A stretch of DNA of 64,000 bases from assembly GCA_039545275.1 (NCBI GenBank), contig BCHS01000002.1, positions 372,001 to 436,000 of the forward strand. Direction: 5' to 3'. A program made the position numbers and the translations under genes. This document shows, piece after piece, positions 21,488 to 33,896 of this stretch. Below the pieces are notes generated by a model that was given only the letters and a program-made list of their open reading frames with translations, made no database searches and had not been told where the DNA came from. Within the stretch, counting starts at the first letter, position 1. Each line of letters begins with the position of its first letter. Origin of the DNA: Pseudomicrostroma phylloplanum. Its lineage: Eukaryota; Basidiomycota; Exobasidiomycetes; Microstromatales.

Positions 21488-22918
21488 ATGCCAGTGGACA
21501 CAGCCTTGTACGACCTCTTGGGAGTCTCTCCAGAGGCTTCAGATGCCGAGCTCAAGAAGGCATACAGGAAGCAATCCCTGGCTAATCATCCCGACAAGAA
21601 TCCCGGAGATGAAGCTGCATCGGCTCGCTTTCAAGAGATCTCGTCTGCCTATGAGACACTTGCAGATCCAGACACAAGAGCTGCGTATGATAGATATGGA
21701 CCGGAAGGAATGAGCGGTGGAGCTGAAGGCATGGGAGGAGCGGACATGGACGACATCTTCGGTGAGTACAGGATACTGCGCAAGCAAAGCGAGAAACGCC
21801 AGCTGACACACGGACCATACTACGGTGTATCTCGCAGCGCAAATGTTCGGCGGCGGCATGGGCGGTATGGGTGGCATGCCAGGTATGGGCGGCAGAGGCG
21901 GTCCTCGGCGGAAGCCCAAGCGCGGGCAAGATTCGGTCATCGACTATGATGTTTCGCTGCAAGACTTGTACCTGGGTCGTACAGCCCACTTCAATCTCTC
22001 GAAGCAAGTCCTCTGCCCCACCTGTACGGGATCGGGCGCAAAGCCTGGTACACAGGCAAAGCAGTGTGTCAAGTGTCAGGGTCAGGGGAGATGTCTGCAG
22101 ATGAGGAGTATGGGCAACGGAATGGTTGCACAGAGCTACGCTACTTGTGACGACTGTCAGGGAGAGGGAGAAAAGGTGCGGGACAAGGACCGCTGCAAGC
22201 GGTGTAAGGGTACGAAGACGGTCAAGGACAAGAACAAATTGGAGCTTAGGATTGAGAGGGGTATGACTGATGGTCAGACGATCGTCTTCAAGGGAGAGAA
22301 TGATCAAGAAGTGAGTGTGCGCTGTTGGCATTGAGCTCGGGAGGGCCTCGCGCTGACCTCTTCCAAACCACACATTGTCCCGCTCAGCCTGGAGTACCTC
22401 AAGCAGGAGACATCATCTTCAAGCTAGTCCTCCGCAACGATAACACGAACTTCACAATCAAGGGTCTCGACCTCATGGCGACGGTCCACCTCACCCTACG
22501 CGAATCTCTCATGGGCTTCTCACGGACGGTCCTCGTGCATCTGGACGGTCGCCATCTATCCGTCAACAAGTCACACGGAGAAGTGACAAGACCTGGGTCT
22601 TTGGAGAGGATAGACGGGGAGGGTATGCCGAGGGAGAGGGACATGGGCGATCGTGGAGACTTGTACATCAAGTGGGAAGTGGACTTCCCGCAGGATGGTT
22701 GGCTCGAAGGGAGGGACGACGCTAGCAGAGCACTCTCGTCGCTGCTTCCCCCACCGAGAGCATCTATTCCCGCAGAAGACGACACAGAAGTCACAGAGAG
22801 TCACACACAAGCTGCTAGGGAGGCAGAGTTCGGCAGGAATCAGCCCAAATGGACACAGCAAGAAGAATTCTGGGAGGATGAGACCGAGGCTCCTCAGGCA
22901 GGATGTGCTCAGTCGTAG
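21488..22918 (+). CDS. Class A DnaJ (Hsp40), CaaX-ending, Ydj1/Xdj1 type
   Basis: Three exons (21488-21761, 21838-22310, 22388-22918) give 425 residues. Hsp40s of this class deliver unfolded clients to cytosolic Hsp70 and stimulate its ATPase. The J domain (about 5-70) has the catalytic HPD at 34-36. A Gly/Met-rich region (about 85-120) follows. The zinc-binding domain shows the four repeats CPTCTGSG, CVKCQGQG, CDDCQGEG and CKRCKGTK; the last lacks its final Gly. Two beta-sandwich client-binding domains then run to about residue 340. The last four residues, CAQS, form a CaaX box with Ser at the end, which favours farnesylation; Ydj1 has the same arrangement and uses it to bind ER and mitochondrial membranes. 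An upstream ATG at 21413 is in frame but would add a 25-residue extension unusual for the family. Confidence 0.9.
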
Positions 22919-23087
22919 TGCCCGACGGAAACGAGCAATACTATCACCACTATTTACTGCGCTCACTATTGACACGCTTCGTCGAGATGAGTACTTTGCT
23001 AGTGATACATATTGGCAGAGATGACAAGCGGGACATCGACAAACATGGCACAGTGGAGCGCAAGCCTACAAAAGCTGGAGACACACT

Positions 23088-26000
23088 TCACCCCATGACC
23101 TCTTCCTTGTGAACAGTCTGCGTCGACGTGCTTGCATAGCTCTGTAATCGACTGATAGGAGGCGGCGCCTTCTTAACCGGCCCCGGTCCGTCCAATCCCA
23201 GCTTGTCAAGCACGGGGCGCACTCGATCTATGGCAGCGAAAGGCCAAGGTGAAAGACCAGAGGGATCCAGTGCGCAGGGCTCTTGAGCAAGCAATCGCAG
23301 ACCGAATAGAGAACGTGTCACCTGTCGGATGTGATCCGAAGAGAAGTCTTCCGAGAAGTAGTCTTTTGCCTCTGTTGAGTTCAGAGACCAGTCGAAGAGG
23401 CGACCGGCTTGAACCTTGTAGATGTGCAGCCAGGCAGTGTGGGTCCCCTCCGCGCTGCCTTCGCCTCGATCGTGCGTCTTGCCTGACGAGTCAGCGGCGG
23501 GTATGCGACAGTCTTGCGGGCCGCGGAAAGTGGTGACGACAGCTGAGCTTCGTGTGCTCAACATCAGACTCTCCTTCTCACGTCGAGGTCTGGCCGAGTC
23601 ACTCGGCTCGAAGAGATCCTGCGCAGGTGCGGGAGAAGGGACCACCCGGCACGTTGGGTAGATAGCAAAGGATGCTTGCGAGCCATCGACGAAGCGTCCC
23701 TCGGCTGCAAGACTGATTGCTCCACCTGTAGTCGGCAAGAGAGGCTCAGGGGCCATCGACGTTTTCACCAGGAGCGGATTCTTGACGTCTCGAGACGCCA
23801 AGGTATAGTAGACACACCGAGCGTCCTTGAGCTCTCCACTATCGTGGAGATATTGCCAGGCGGCGAGCTCGCGCGTGCTCATTGTGCAAGTCTTACAGAT
23901 CACGATTCTCCAGCGGACACATGCTTGCTCTGCATAGTCTGAAACGACGCGCCAGATCCATCGTAGCGTTTCGCGGAGGTCGGATCCTCTGCGGCGTGCT
24001 TTCATGATGCCGCCTTCACCGCTTTCGTCAATGACACTGACACAGGCCAAATCGTCCACATTAGATCCAAGATCGTAAGCGGCATGTAGGAAGAGGATCC
24101 TAGCCGTGGCTTCCGCTCTACTCTTCATCGGCTCGGAAGAAGAGACTTCGAGAACGCCGCCAAGGGTAAATGACACTGCTGATCGACTACTTTCGCCAGG
24201 AGGTACTAGCAAGAAGCTTGGCAACCGCATCATCACTGGCTTTCGCCGTGCGAGGGTGGAATGCAGAACCCTGACCGGCTGATGCTCGAAACAGACACGT
24301 AGGCTGTCGTAGAGAGCCATCGCGTGTCTCTGAATCGCACTGCTGCTGATGCGACTTGGAGGAGCCCACCCTTTGAGCGCTGCACTTGACCATGGCGTGT
24401 ATCTCACGTGGATGTGATTTGCAAAGTCGCCGACCACTTCCCTGCCAATGGCTCTCAGGTCGCTCTCCATAGACTTGATGTTGATCAGGTCTGGCACCGA
24501 GATGCCGTCGCCGAGTGCGTAAACGACCACATGCTGATCAGGACCCAACCGACCCTTGACGCGCGAGAAGAGGGACCGTAGAGTCTCGTCCCGCAGGTCG
24601 GATCTGCTATAGAGCTCGCGAGATAGCGCCATGGTGGTCTCAACATCGTCGTATTCAGAACCAAGCAGTACGCTGTCCATCACGTCGCATTTCCCCAGGC
24701 CGAGAGACTGGAACGCATGCCGAAGCCTGTCAAGCCACAGGTGGGCCTCGTCTCGCCATCCTTCGCTCTTCGATGCGCTATGCAGAGTGAAGACAGAGAC
24801 GTCGCGGCTCCCGCCCGCGCCGGAAAGGCCAAGCTTATCCCAGAAGCGAAGCACAGTGGCATCGAATTCGGTCAAGGAGCCCTGACAGCCGGTCAAGACC
24901 CGAGGTGGTTCTAGCCGTTCGGTTTGAAGGGCCGGACCGGAAGTCGAGATGCTGGCAGACAGGCCCGAGCAGACATTGAGAACGTCGCGACAATCGATAG
25001 CCTTCAATGTTGAAAGTGTGGAGCGTGCATGTGTCCCTGACGTGAGATCCGCCAAGAGATGGGGGTTCCAGATGAGATCCGTGATCCACTCATCCCTCAA
25101 GTCGCAGTAAGCCTGATCTTCCTGGACTTTGGGGACATTGTGAGTTTCAGGCGCATCCGCTTCGGATCCAGCCCCTACCGAGGCACGCAAAATCCATTGA
25201 TCGACTCTGCGCAATGACGAGGATGCCAAGTCCGCAAGATGTTGCAATCTGCTCATGCGCAGCGCTTCAATCTCCCTCTCTTCCTCGTCGAGGTCGGACA
25301 GATTGTCGTCGTCCTCATCGTCCTCGTCATCGCTCATGTTGCTCGCCGTCCCATCCATTGTACCAGCTTCTGAGGAGTTATCGTCCACGCGAGACATAAG
25401 GCGGAGCTTGTGCAGAGCTGGCAGTCCGCCCAGGTGATGTTCAAGCTGTTGCTGCTTGGCATCGTATTGCGGATCAGCATTGCGCTCTAGCGCCATTGTG
25501 GCACCTGCTCGATGATGAGCGTCTCGAGCCCTTCTGCCTCCCGCAATGGCAGTTGCGAAACTCTGCGGCACTGCGAATTTGCCAGAGGTATACTTGTCGC
25601 CGAGATCTCTGAGCCGCTTGTGTGATGGAAGCGTGACTGCTGATGGGTGTCCGTTGGGGTGGTCCGCGTCCGACCCATTCTCACGCTGTCCCATGGTATC
25701 CTCGAAGTCAGGCGATGCTTCACTGCCTCTCATTGCAGCCAGCTCGCTCCCTTGCCAAGCCTCGTGGATACTCTCGAGGTACATACCCGGGGGGATTCGC
25801 CCGGACCCTCCGGCGACAATGCTGCCAACTTCGTAGTACGGACTTGTCGGAGTTCTTGGTGTCCGGTCCATCGGATGACCCGTGGCTGGTGAGCTATCAG
25901 TGAAGCTGGAAGGTGTGAAGCCGGGCATCGAAGACGGGTCACTTGCAATGCCGTTTCCTTCAGCGTATGCCAAGACAGCCTCGTGCTGCACATGGGGAGG

Positions 26001-28803
26001 TTGCGGTTCTGGCTGTTCCATCTCCTCAGCTACAACATCTGCGCCATCTTGAATCATATCGACCACATTCGTGTCCGAGATGGGTAGGATGTCTGCATCG
26101 GCACCGGCACCGACATCGTCATCGTCATCGAAGAAAGCAAAGTCGTCTTCAGTGATCATGTCCATTCCGTACAGACCATCCTGAGGATCGTTGAAGCGTG
26201 GGTATTGAGATTGAGGCCCCTTCTCAGTATCAGCTTCGGGTTCAGAGCCTTTGTACAGGCCAGGAAGATCAGCAGGGCCTGTAGCAGGTTCAAGGGGAGT
26301 GCCAGAGTCATCTCCCTCAGACCCGAAAAGGTCATCGTCATTCTCGTCAGCGTCATCCTGGGCGATGTCGGCCTCTTTCTGGAGAAGGCTGACATGCTGC
26401 CCTTGGCCCCCATCAAGAGAGCTCAAGTCTGCCTTGGTCTCTCCAACAACCACGTTCGGCCTGGAGGCAGGAGGGCTTGCCTCCTTCATGAGAGCATCCG
26501 GAAGGTCCTGCTCCATCGCAGTCTCCTTGCGGTCGTCCTCGTTGTTCGCTGTCGGTATAGGCCTCTCCTTGTGCTGTTCCTCTAGCATCTTGGCTGTTGC
26601 TCTGAGCAGATCGCTGATGGGTGTGTGGCACACTTTCGTCTTTGTCTGCTCGCTGCTCACCTGGCCCAGAGTCCGTCTACGGGAAGACTGCCCCAAGGCG
26701 TCCGATAATTCTTTAGCGAGAGGAAAGCAAAGCGAGCGAGGCCACAGCATCTCACGGCTATCTGCAGAGATACCTTGGCCTGGAAGGTGATCTGGAAGGC
26801 TCTCGCGGACGCTGATCCAAGAATCAGCCGCAAAGTGTTCCTTCTCTATACCGGTCTCGAGCTCAAAGCGCTCGCTCAATTGGAGCTTGAGCAACTTGAG
26901 GTTATCTGCACCTTCCAAGCCTTGTAGCACAGCCTCATCGCCTGGATCTACCTCCGTCGCCTGAGCACGGGCACCCCAGGGCGCAAGAAAGACCATGGAG
27001 TCCTGCTCTGGTGAACCATACACGCACTCCAGATGCTCTGGCTTCAACTGAACATTCCAGGCGGAATGCTTGATAGACTCCGGTTCCCATGATTGCGAAG
27101 CGTCGATCCGAAGAAAGACGACTGGCTCCTGCTCGATTGCGAGTGAAGGTTCGGCAACCCGTGGCAGAGCTGACCGCGGGAGCAGCAAAAGGCCTCCATT
27201 CATGGTCATAAGCCTTCTAAGAGGAGCTGTCGGCCGTCGAGGTATTGCCTGAGGCTGTCGCATGTGATCTTCGGCAGCGTCTGGGATCTCGCCGTCTTCC
27301 TCGGCTCCAGCGGGCTCGGATTCTGCAAGAGTCGACGCATCGGCTTCTCGTACCCTCGTTGTGTCACTGCCGACAGGCGTGTTCGCCTCTCCACTCTTTC
27401 TCGGCTGAAGTTCCAGATCCAAAGCTCGGCTCAAGACGCAGTGCTCTGCCACTTTGGCTCGCAAAGCCAGTCGAAAAGAGGTGTTCAACTGCTCTTGCAG
27501 GAGCCGAAGAGGTTCCTTAGCGTTCCGATGGGGCTCAAGTAGGAGGAGCAAATTGAAGGGCGGGCCACCAGCCAGCGGTAGGGCTGGGATGCAGACGTCA
27601 GAGAAAGACTAGGTTTCAGTGGGCCGACAGAGGAGGCAATCGGGCAAGTATGACTCACAATCCTTTTCATTGCGCTGTAACACCTCGGTCAGCGAATGAC
27701 GGCACGCAACAACTTCCTCACGTAGAGCAGACTCTCGCTCTGCATCATTACCTCCTCGTGGGGAGTCCTCGTCGCCTTCACCCCAGAGATCGTCTTCTGA
27801 CGATTCCTTGCTGTCATCGACGTTTCGCGGCGGGGTAGTCGAAGCGGCTTTGATGGCCTCTGCAACGCCTGCCGTCATATTGGTGGGGCTTTGGTCTTTC
27901 TGTTCGGACCTGAGCACAAAAGTACGCAACACCAGCCATGTTGTGCCTTCATCCCCGGCGAGGAAGGACGAGTCGCCTGCTCGACCTTCCTCGTCAGATG
28001 CTTCGGGACCTTTGCGCTTTCCAAGGACAGCAGAGTCGCTTGATGCAGCTTCGTCGTAGGTTCGAGCCTCCTCCTTGGACAAGGTCGTTATGCCGTAAAG
28101 CGTCGAGTTATGACAGCTGGACAGTCCGTCCTGGCCCGTGTCTGTCTTGTTAGCTCGCCTCTTCCGAGCGTTCCATGCAAAGAGGCGACCTTCCGCAAGA
28201 GACAGGCGACGTAGAGCAAGTACATGAGCTTGAGCTGCCTGTGTAGCAGGAGAGTGGTCCGCCGAGATCTTGTACTTCCAACCCCTTGTTTCGACGATGG
28301 TATCTTTGCCAATGGGCAAGCTGAGCAGAGAGGTTTGATCTCCCTCGGATATGCTAGGGGGAAGAAGTACAGTACGACCTGCGTTCTGAGATGTCACGCG
28401 AGTCGCAGAGGTCTGGAAAGGTGACGATAATACTCCCTGTTGATGTTGCTGCTGGCGGTAGGCCGATGAGGATGGGCCAGGGTCTCCCCGGGGAGCGGTC
28501 CCGCTCTGGAGCGAGTAGACCCCCCGTCGCATGCCGGCGATAGGGATATGAGTGGCTAAGAGAAATGGTGTCAAGGGGTGAGGTCGAGGTGGCACATACT
28601 GTTGCAGGGGAGACGTCAGCTAAGGCGACTAGGCTCATGGGGGCGTAAAGGTCGGCCCGTAGTCTAAGGTACGGCCGGTCGGAGTTCAGTGGAGGATCCA
28701 AACTCAGCAAGGCACGTTCGGGACGGAATATCCACGCCCCACAGGGGTTGCCATTAGCAGCGCTTACATTGACGCAGCAGGTACAATTCCGTGTGCCAGA
28801 CAT
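23088..28803 (-). CDS. MED13: MED13 (SRB9), Mediator CDK8-module subunit
   Basis: Read as three exons (28768-28803, 27659-28598, 23088-27583), about 1823 residues. MED13 links the CDK8-cyclin C-MED12 kinase module to core Mediator and governs repression and activation by Pol II. The N-terminus has the Mediator-typical short hydrophobic strand pattern (THIPIAGMRRGVYSLQ) and ends in a charged helix before intron 2. A long acidic disordered middle follows (Asp/Glu blocks near 25300 and 26100-26350). The C-terminal half has the PIWI/MID-like MED13 features: VVVYALGDGISVPDLINI, then ACVSVIDESGEGG, then RWRIVICKTCTMSTRELAAWQYL, close to the family's WxxxI....ELxxW pattern, and finally LHIYKVQ near the end. 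The first exon is the least certain part: the ATG at 28803 lies only 43 bp from the stop of the neighbouring gene. A CTGAC branch site and CAACAG acceptor precede exon 2. The 3' end converges on the DnaJ gene 169 bp away. Confidence 0.78.
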
Positions 28804-28846
28804 ATGTGATGGACAGAGGAGCTACAACTCATACAAATCAGGGGAA

Positions 28847-31800
28847 TCAAGTGTATAGGAGCAAGGCTCGGTCATCCCACCGATCCTTCAGGGCATCGTA
28901 CCCGTTCAGTGGCACTTCGCCCACTAATGTCCGCACAACGGCAGCTGCCTCGTCCAGGTTCACCAGGAAGACTTGCAGAGCCACCGCACCCTGCACGTGC
29001 TTCATGAAAGCTTCGGCTTTGAGGATCTCTAGACTCAGCCGCGGTGTTGCGTGATGAGATCCCATGCGGCGCAATTGCTCCTCCACCCGAATCGCCTGGC
29101 TCTGATGACGCAGCGCCCTTTCCCGAACGAGGAAGGTGGCGTGTGGCAGACGGGAGCCTGTTTGAAGAGCTTGTGCTAGCAGAGACAGCAGCAGGCTCAC
29201 ATCAGATATCGTAGATGGGTCCAATAAGGCCGTGGCGTGAGCAAAGCGTCGTTGCCAGGTTGCGGTGTAGTCCTTGTCCGAGACTACCGCATACAGTTGC
29301 GCAAGCGCAGAGATCATGTTACCTTCGGCTTTGAGAAGCTGCTCGTAGCGAGTCCTGGGCCATCGACCTCGTAGCTGCATATCCAGACGTGCCAGAGGAA
29401 TTTGGGCACCGATCGCTTTGTGTGCTTCGTAAGCCGCCATGAGCTGTGCGCGATAAACACTGATCAATGCTGTCTCCTGCTGTTCGCTTCGTCTAGGCTT
29501 CGTCCCTTCTTCTGGCTTCTCGCCCTCAAAAGAAGCGCTCTGTATGGCCCAAATTTCGACTAGGCTACTGTAGAGGCTAAGATTGCGTTGCGAGAGCTTG
29601 GCTAGAGCTTGTCGCACCGCTATGCGAGTCGAGGTGGGTTGAGGTATGACCATGATGATGACACCCACAGCGATGCCGACAAGGACCAGCAGCATACGGC
29701 GCCACGCTACCTCTATGCCGATGCCTGAAGAGACAGTGACTGTCAAGTGGACGTCGATCCAAGAGTATCCAATAGTCAGAATCATAGTGACGAAGATCAT
29801 GAGGCCGAAAACCAGTAGTTGTACGGGCGCAAAGAGACGGAAGAAGACCAACGGTACGAAAGCAACCGCGGTTGCAGCCCCAAATCCGTACGGGTTTCCG
29901 TTCGGTGAATTGCCACAGGAGATGTACCAGAGGGCTGCGCCGAGGAGAGCGCCTCCTGCCGTGCCCACAATCCGAGCTACAATGGAGAACACCAGCTCGC
30001 CGTGGGTCAAAGATATTGACAATTGAGCCATGATGAGGGCCCACTGCAAGAAGGCAAGAAGAGTCAACAGTGAGTGTGAGTGTGAGTACTGATTCTGCTG
30101 CGTAGCGTACAACATAACGAGCCGCTTCAAGCCGCCATTCCAAGCCGCTCCCTACCTTGCACTTACCAAGCCTCTTTGCGAGTAGCTGAAGGCTGCACTC
30201 TGTTGAGTGGCCACCGATGGGATCCACGCAACGACACCCGCGATAACGAATCGAAGCGCGAAAACGCCTTGAGTTCACGAGGCAACAGAGGTGGGAGACC
30301 TGATGTCAGCAAAGATTCGTTATTGAGAGCTGCACAAGATTGTCCGAGCGGAAGGACTCACCTCTTGGCGACCAGAAGAAGGTATGGCAGGCGGCCGCAA
30401 ACCGACCCACATGGTGGTACCATTTGGTGGGTGGAAGCGAGTCGGGATCGCGCTGAGCCAGTCTCCGAAGCCTTTGCTTCTCCTTCTTCATCGCAAGCTG
30501 GGCTGCCTGAGCTTCATACTTCTCCTTCTCTCCATCTCCTTGGAGAGCACCGTCCCTTTCCACATCCAACGAGCCTACGCGCGTCGTAGGACTGCTCTCG
30601 TCATGCAGGTGTTCGTTCCTGTCTGCATCTTCGTCATGTTGGTTAGTTACATTGGGGTTGTGTATGTTTCGAGCGTCCGTTGGCCAGTCCTGCCCAGCAT
30701 CGCCTTCCCTCTTCGACACTAGCGCATGGCCGAGCTTTGACAATGCCGAAGGCATCCACAGACGGCTTTTGGTCCTTTTCAAGGCCAAAGTGTGGCAGAC
30801 TTTTGCAAGCACTATTACCTGCTGAGCGGAGCTGATAGCATTAGTGCACCACAGCAAGGAAAGAAATAATCCCCTCGCGCCAAGGCGAAAAGACATGCTC
30901 CCCTCCTCTGTCAAGAGTGACTCTCCTGATGATTCTAGTGAGTCGAAGTGCTGCTCGTACGGCGCTATGAGCTTGAGTCGCTCCTCCGCCGTAAATATGT
31001 GTAATGCTTGCTCGAGATCATCAATGGCCGTTTGAAGTCCACTGACGTGATCATTATGCAGCTGAGCACTTTGACCTCTCCACCTGTTCGTGTTTGTATA
31101 CTCCAGCCAAGCGATGAGTGCATCGAGGGCAGCAGAGCTCTTCGACATCATATCATTGCTGCCATCAACAAGAATAGGAAGAAGATCCTCCTTGAAGACG
31201 ACGTGATTCCTCTTCTCGGCGTCGGCGACCTTCTCGCGGTAGTGAAGCATGGCATGCGTGTCGTGCACGTGTACAGGCTTTGTCAGGTCTTCGGCTGAGG
31301 TCTCATCTTCGCTATCCTCCTGCTGCGATTGGCTAGACGTAGTCTGCAGCGCGATTCTGAATGCCCCCATGCCAATCAGTCGCAGCACAAGAAGGCGACA
31401 AGGTGGTAACAGGCGGGCCAGATCCTGCCCAGACAGAGGGGCGTAAGTCATCTCCATTGGGAGAAACTTCTTGGGTCCGTCTAGCGCATCAAGGAGCGCA
31501 AGCTGGCCCATCCTGGAAGCCATCATCCTGCCGCCAAAATCAGAAATCGTTGAGTCCATATCTGTAGACTGAGATAGCTCCGAGAGAAAATCTGTCTGTA
31601 TATTTATATAACCTTTGCTGACTCCGAGGAGCTTGATGAGATTGTTTTGCCAAGAATGACTGAGGGTCTCGGGAAAGACTAGTAGCATGCAGCAAAATGA
31701 GACTCCCAGAGAAACGCCGATAGGGAGAAGGAAAGTAGTTCCAAGGGTACTGCGGGATTCAGCCATTAGAGAATTGTTAGCGAACGGGAAACGGTGCAGA

Positions 31801-32622
31801 AGCGCCCAGGGACTCACTATTGGGCGACGGGGAAAAGAGGGCCATAAGTACACATGACATCAAGGACGATCGTGATGAAGATAGCAGTGAGCCTCAGCTT
31901 TGGAGTTTGTGTGAACAGCACAGCGGAGGCATAGGATCCTATCACGAGGAAGACGCCGTAGACGGCCGAGCTTCTGCCGTCCAGGAAGTTGGCCTGGAAG
32001 ATAGCGGCTTGGTATGCTGCCTCTGGATTGGTCGCCCCAGCCACCCCGGCAGCGACTGTCTGCAGTTGACTCTGCAGTAGAGTTGCATTACGCGCACGTA
32101 AAGCTGTTGCCATGGCAGCACAGCCCCAAGCCCAGCCTATGCAAGCGCCGAGCACCAGTGTACCATTGGCGAAGATCCACAAGAAGAAGGGCATGTTGGC
32201 CGGTAGAAAGACTGTCACCATGCTGTGCAACATTCAGTCCCAGCAACGATCTTCAGCTCGAGTTAGGTCTGCTCAGCGACATCTGCTACCGCATTCCTCA
32301 CTCACCAGACGAAAAAGGCAGCTTGGCCCAGCGTCTGCAAAGACGTTTCTGGCAGCAGCAACAGTATGCATACCCAGCTTGCGAGCCAACACTTTGCCAA
32401 ATCCTTCAGGCTTCTGGGTCTCTTGATGTTTGCGGTGATCCAGTCCGGTACGCTACTCGTCTTTGACTTCCCTTTCGGCTGGGTCGGCTCAGGTTGCCCG
32501 CTCTGTTGTTCATCATCTTTTGGCCGCTGGCGTGCAGAGAAGTCTTCTCTGCTGGACCCGCTGCGAGCGTGGGCTTCGGGAGAGGCAGGGGATGCCTCAT
32601 CGTTTCGCGTCACATGAGTCAT
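28847..32622 (-). CDS. ArAE_2 / BRE4-like multi-pass transporter (FUSC superfamily)
   Basis: Five exons (32306-32622, 31818-32222, 30362-31749, 30167-30267, 28847-30043), all in phase, give 1135 residues. It has the two-halved layout of fungal aromatic-acid-exporter-like proteins (ArAE_2_N, FUSC_2, ArAE_2). A polar N-terminus ends in DWITANIKRPRSLKDLAKCWLASWVCILLLLPE. The first six-span block follows (FLPANMPFFLWIFANG, YGVFLVIGSYASAVLF, LGTTFLLPIGVSLGVSFC), then a large cytosolic domain of about 450 residues. The second six-span block (RFVIAGVVAWIPSV, RGLWALIMAQLSIS, then GTAGGALLGAALWYI) precedes a C-terminal cytosolic domain. The 101-nt exon 4 is required to complete a transmembrane helix, which supports the splice model. 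Relatives such as yeast Bre4 affect brefeldin A tolerance; the substrate is not known here. The stop lies 43 bp from the MED13 start. Confidence 0.82.
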
Positions 32623-33896
32623 CAGAGCAGAATACTCGTACACAGCGCTTCTTGTGCTTCTTGTTGTGGCAAAGAAAGGGACGGACGCAGTCAGGTGGGA
32701 CGAGTGTTAGGAAGCATGATGGAGCTACGAGGTGTCTCCCCCGCAGATAAGCTTTGCGGGGGTCGGCTCCCGGCGCCAAGTGCGGAAGCGGCACTTGCCT
32801 GCTGGTGGTGGGTGGACGAGGCTTGGCACGCGAATCAATTCACACCCGGTTCCGCAAAGAAGTCGCACCGGCGGGAGAGGTATGTACCGACGGCAGCGCT
32901 TGCCAGTGCTGTCACATCGTCACCTCTGGCCTCTGACACTACTGCTTACGATATGTTGGCAGGCTGGAATAGACCAGTGAGGTGTTGGCAGACTGGAAGA
33001 GACTAGCTGGAAGAGACTAGCGAAGGGTCAGGGTCATGGCTTGAGAAGGACTTATACGCCCCATACAAGCGCTGCTGCATCCGCGTGTGGGCGTAGGGGC
33101 GCTGAGGCGCTAAGCCGTACAGATCGCACGGCTGGATCTGGCCACGATGACCTCCTCCTCCCTCCTTGTGGGTGGTGGTCTTATGCAACAGACGTCTCGA
33201 TTCGATGGCCGGGTGAGCGGCATGCGCCTGACAAGCTTCAATCTGCTTGTTTGATCTGTCACGCCGGTCTCCTCTACGCCGCGGCGCAGGGCGGTAGCAG
33301 GGGCACTTGCTCTCTTTGCTCCAGGATCACATTCCAAGGGTGTTGATCTCCGGCGGCCGTGCGTCACCTCTGGTCCAGTGCCTGCCGACGCGTCTGCGTG
33401 CGCATCCTCCTGGGCGCCTCCTGGCAGCCTCGCGCCGCACGACCAAGGCACACTTCCCTTTCCTGGGCGGGGCCACTCCTGGCCTCACCTCCCTTTGCCG
33501 GCCTCAGGGTGACCTCGCTCCTTATCCTCGTACCTCCTCTCTACTACACCGTCTGCCCAAGATAACCACTACACATCCTCCCCAATCTCCTCTTCCTCCC
33601 TGGCGCCATCTGCGTGACACACACACTCGCTCAATCTCACACTCCTTTGAAACTCACCACATCTTCCTCACTACAAGGCAGGAGTCAGACTCTTCTTCCC
33701 CGCCAAGTCGCTTCTACATCCAAGGGCTCACTCAAAGGACTTGATCGCGTCTCTTGCAGAAGCTCAGCGCTCACCTCGACCTTTGCGAGTGCGGCTTCAT
33801 CACCCTTTTCCTGACAGCCCATCGTTTGCTGGGAACCAAAGCGTTCGCGCCCGGTCGTGCCTTCCTCAGTTGCCAAGAGCCACTCGGACATTTGCG
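32623..33896. other. Divergent intergenic region
   Basis: About 1.27 kb between the ArAE_2-type transporter (-) and the next gene (+). It contains a 14-bp unit tandemly repeated at 32993-33020 and a pyrimidine-rich leader from about 33440 to 33800. No recognised gene. Confidence 0.5.
32993..33020. repeat. 14-bp tandem duplication
   Basis: CTGGAAGAGACTAG occurs twice, perfectly, head to tail. A looser copy of the surrounding sequence (GTTGGCAGRCTGGAA) occurs near 32956 and 32983. Confidence 0.85.

Noticed and set aside
28045..28065. A GGTTCGAGCC string resembling a tRNA B-box
   Set aside because: It lies inside the MED13 coding exon and no acceptor stem or anticodon arm can be drawn around it.
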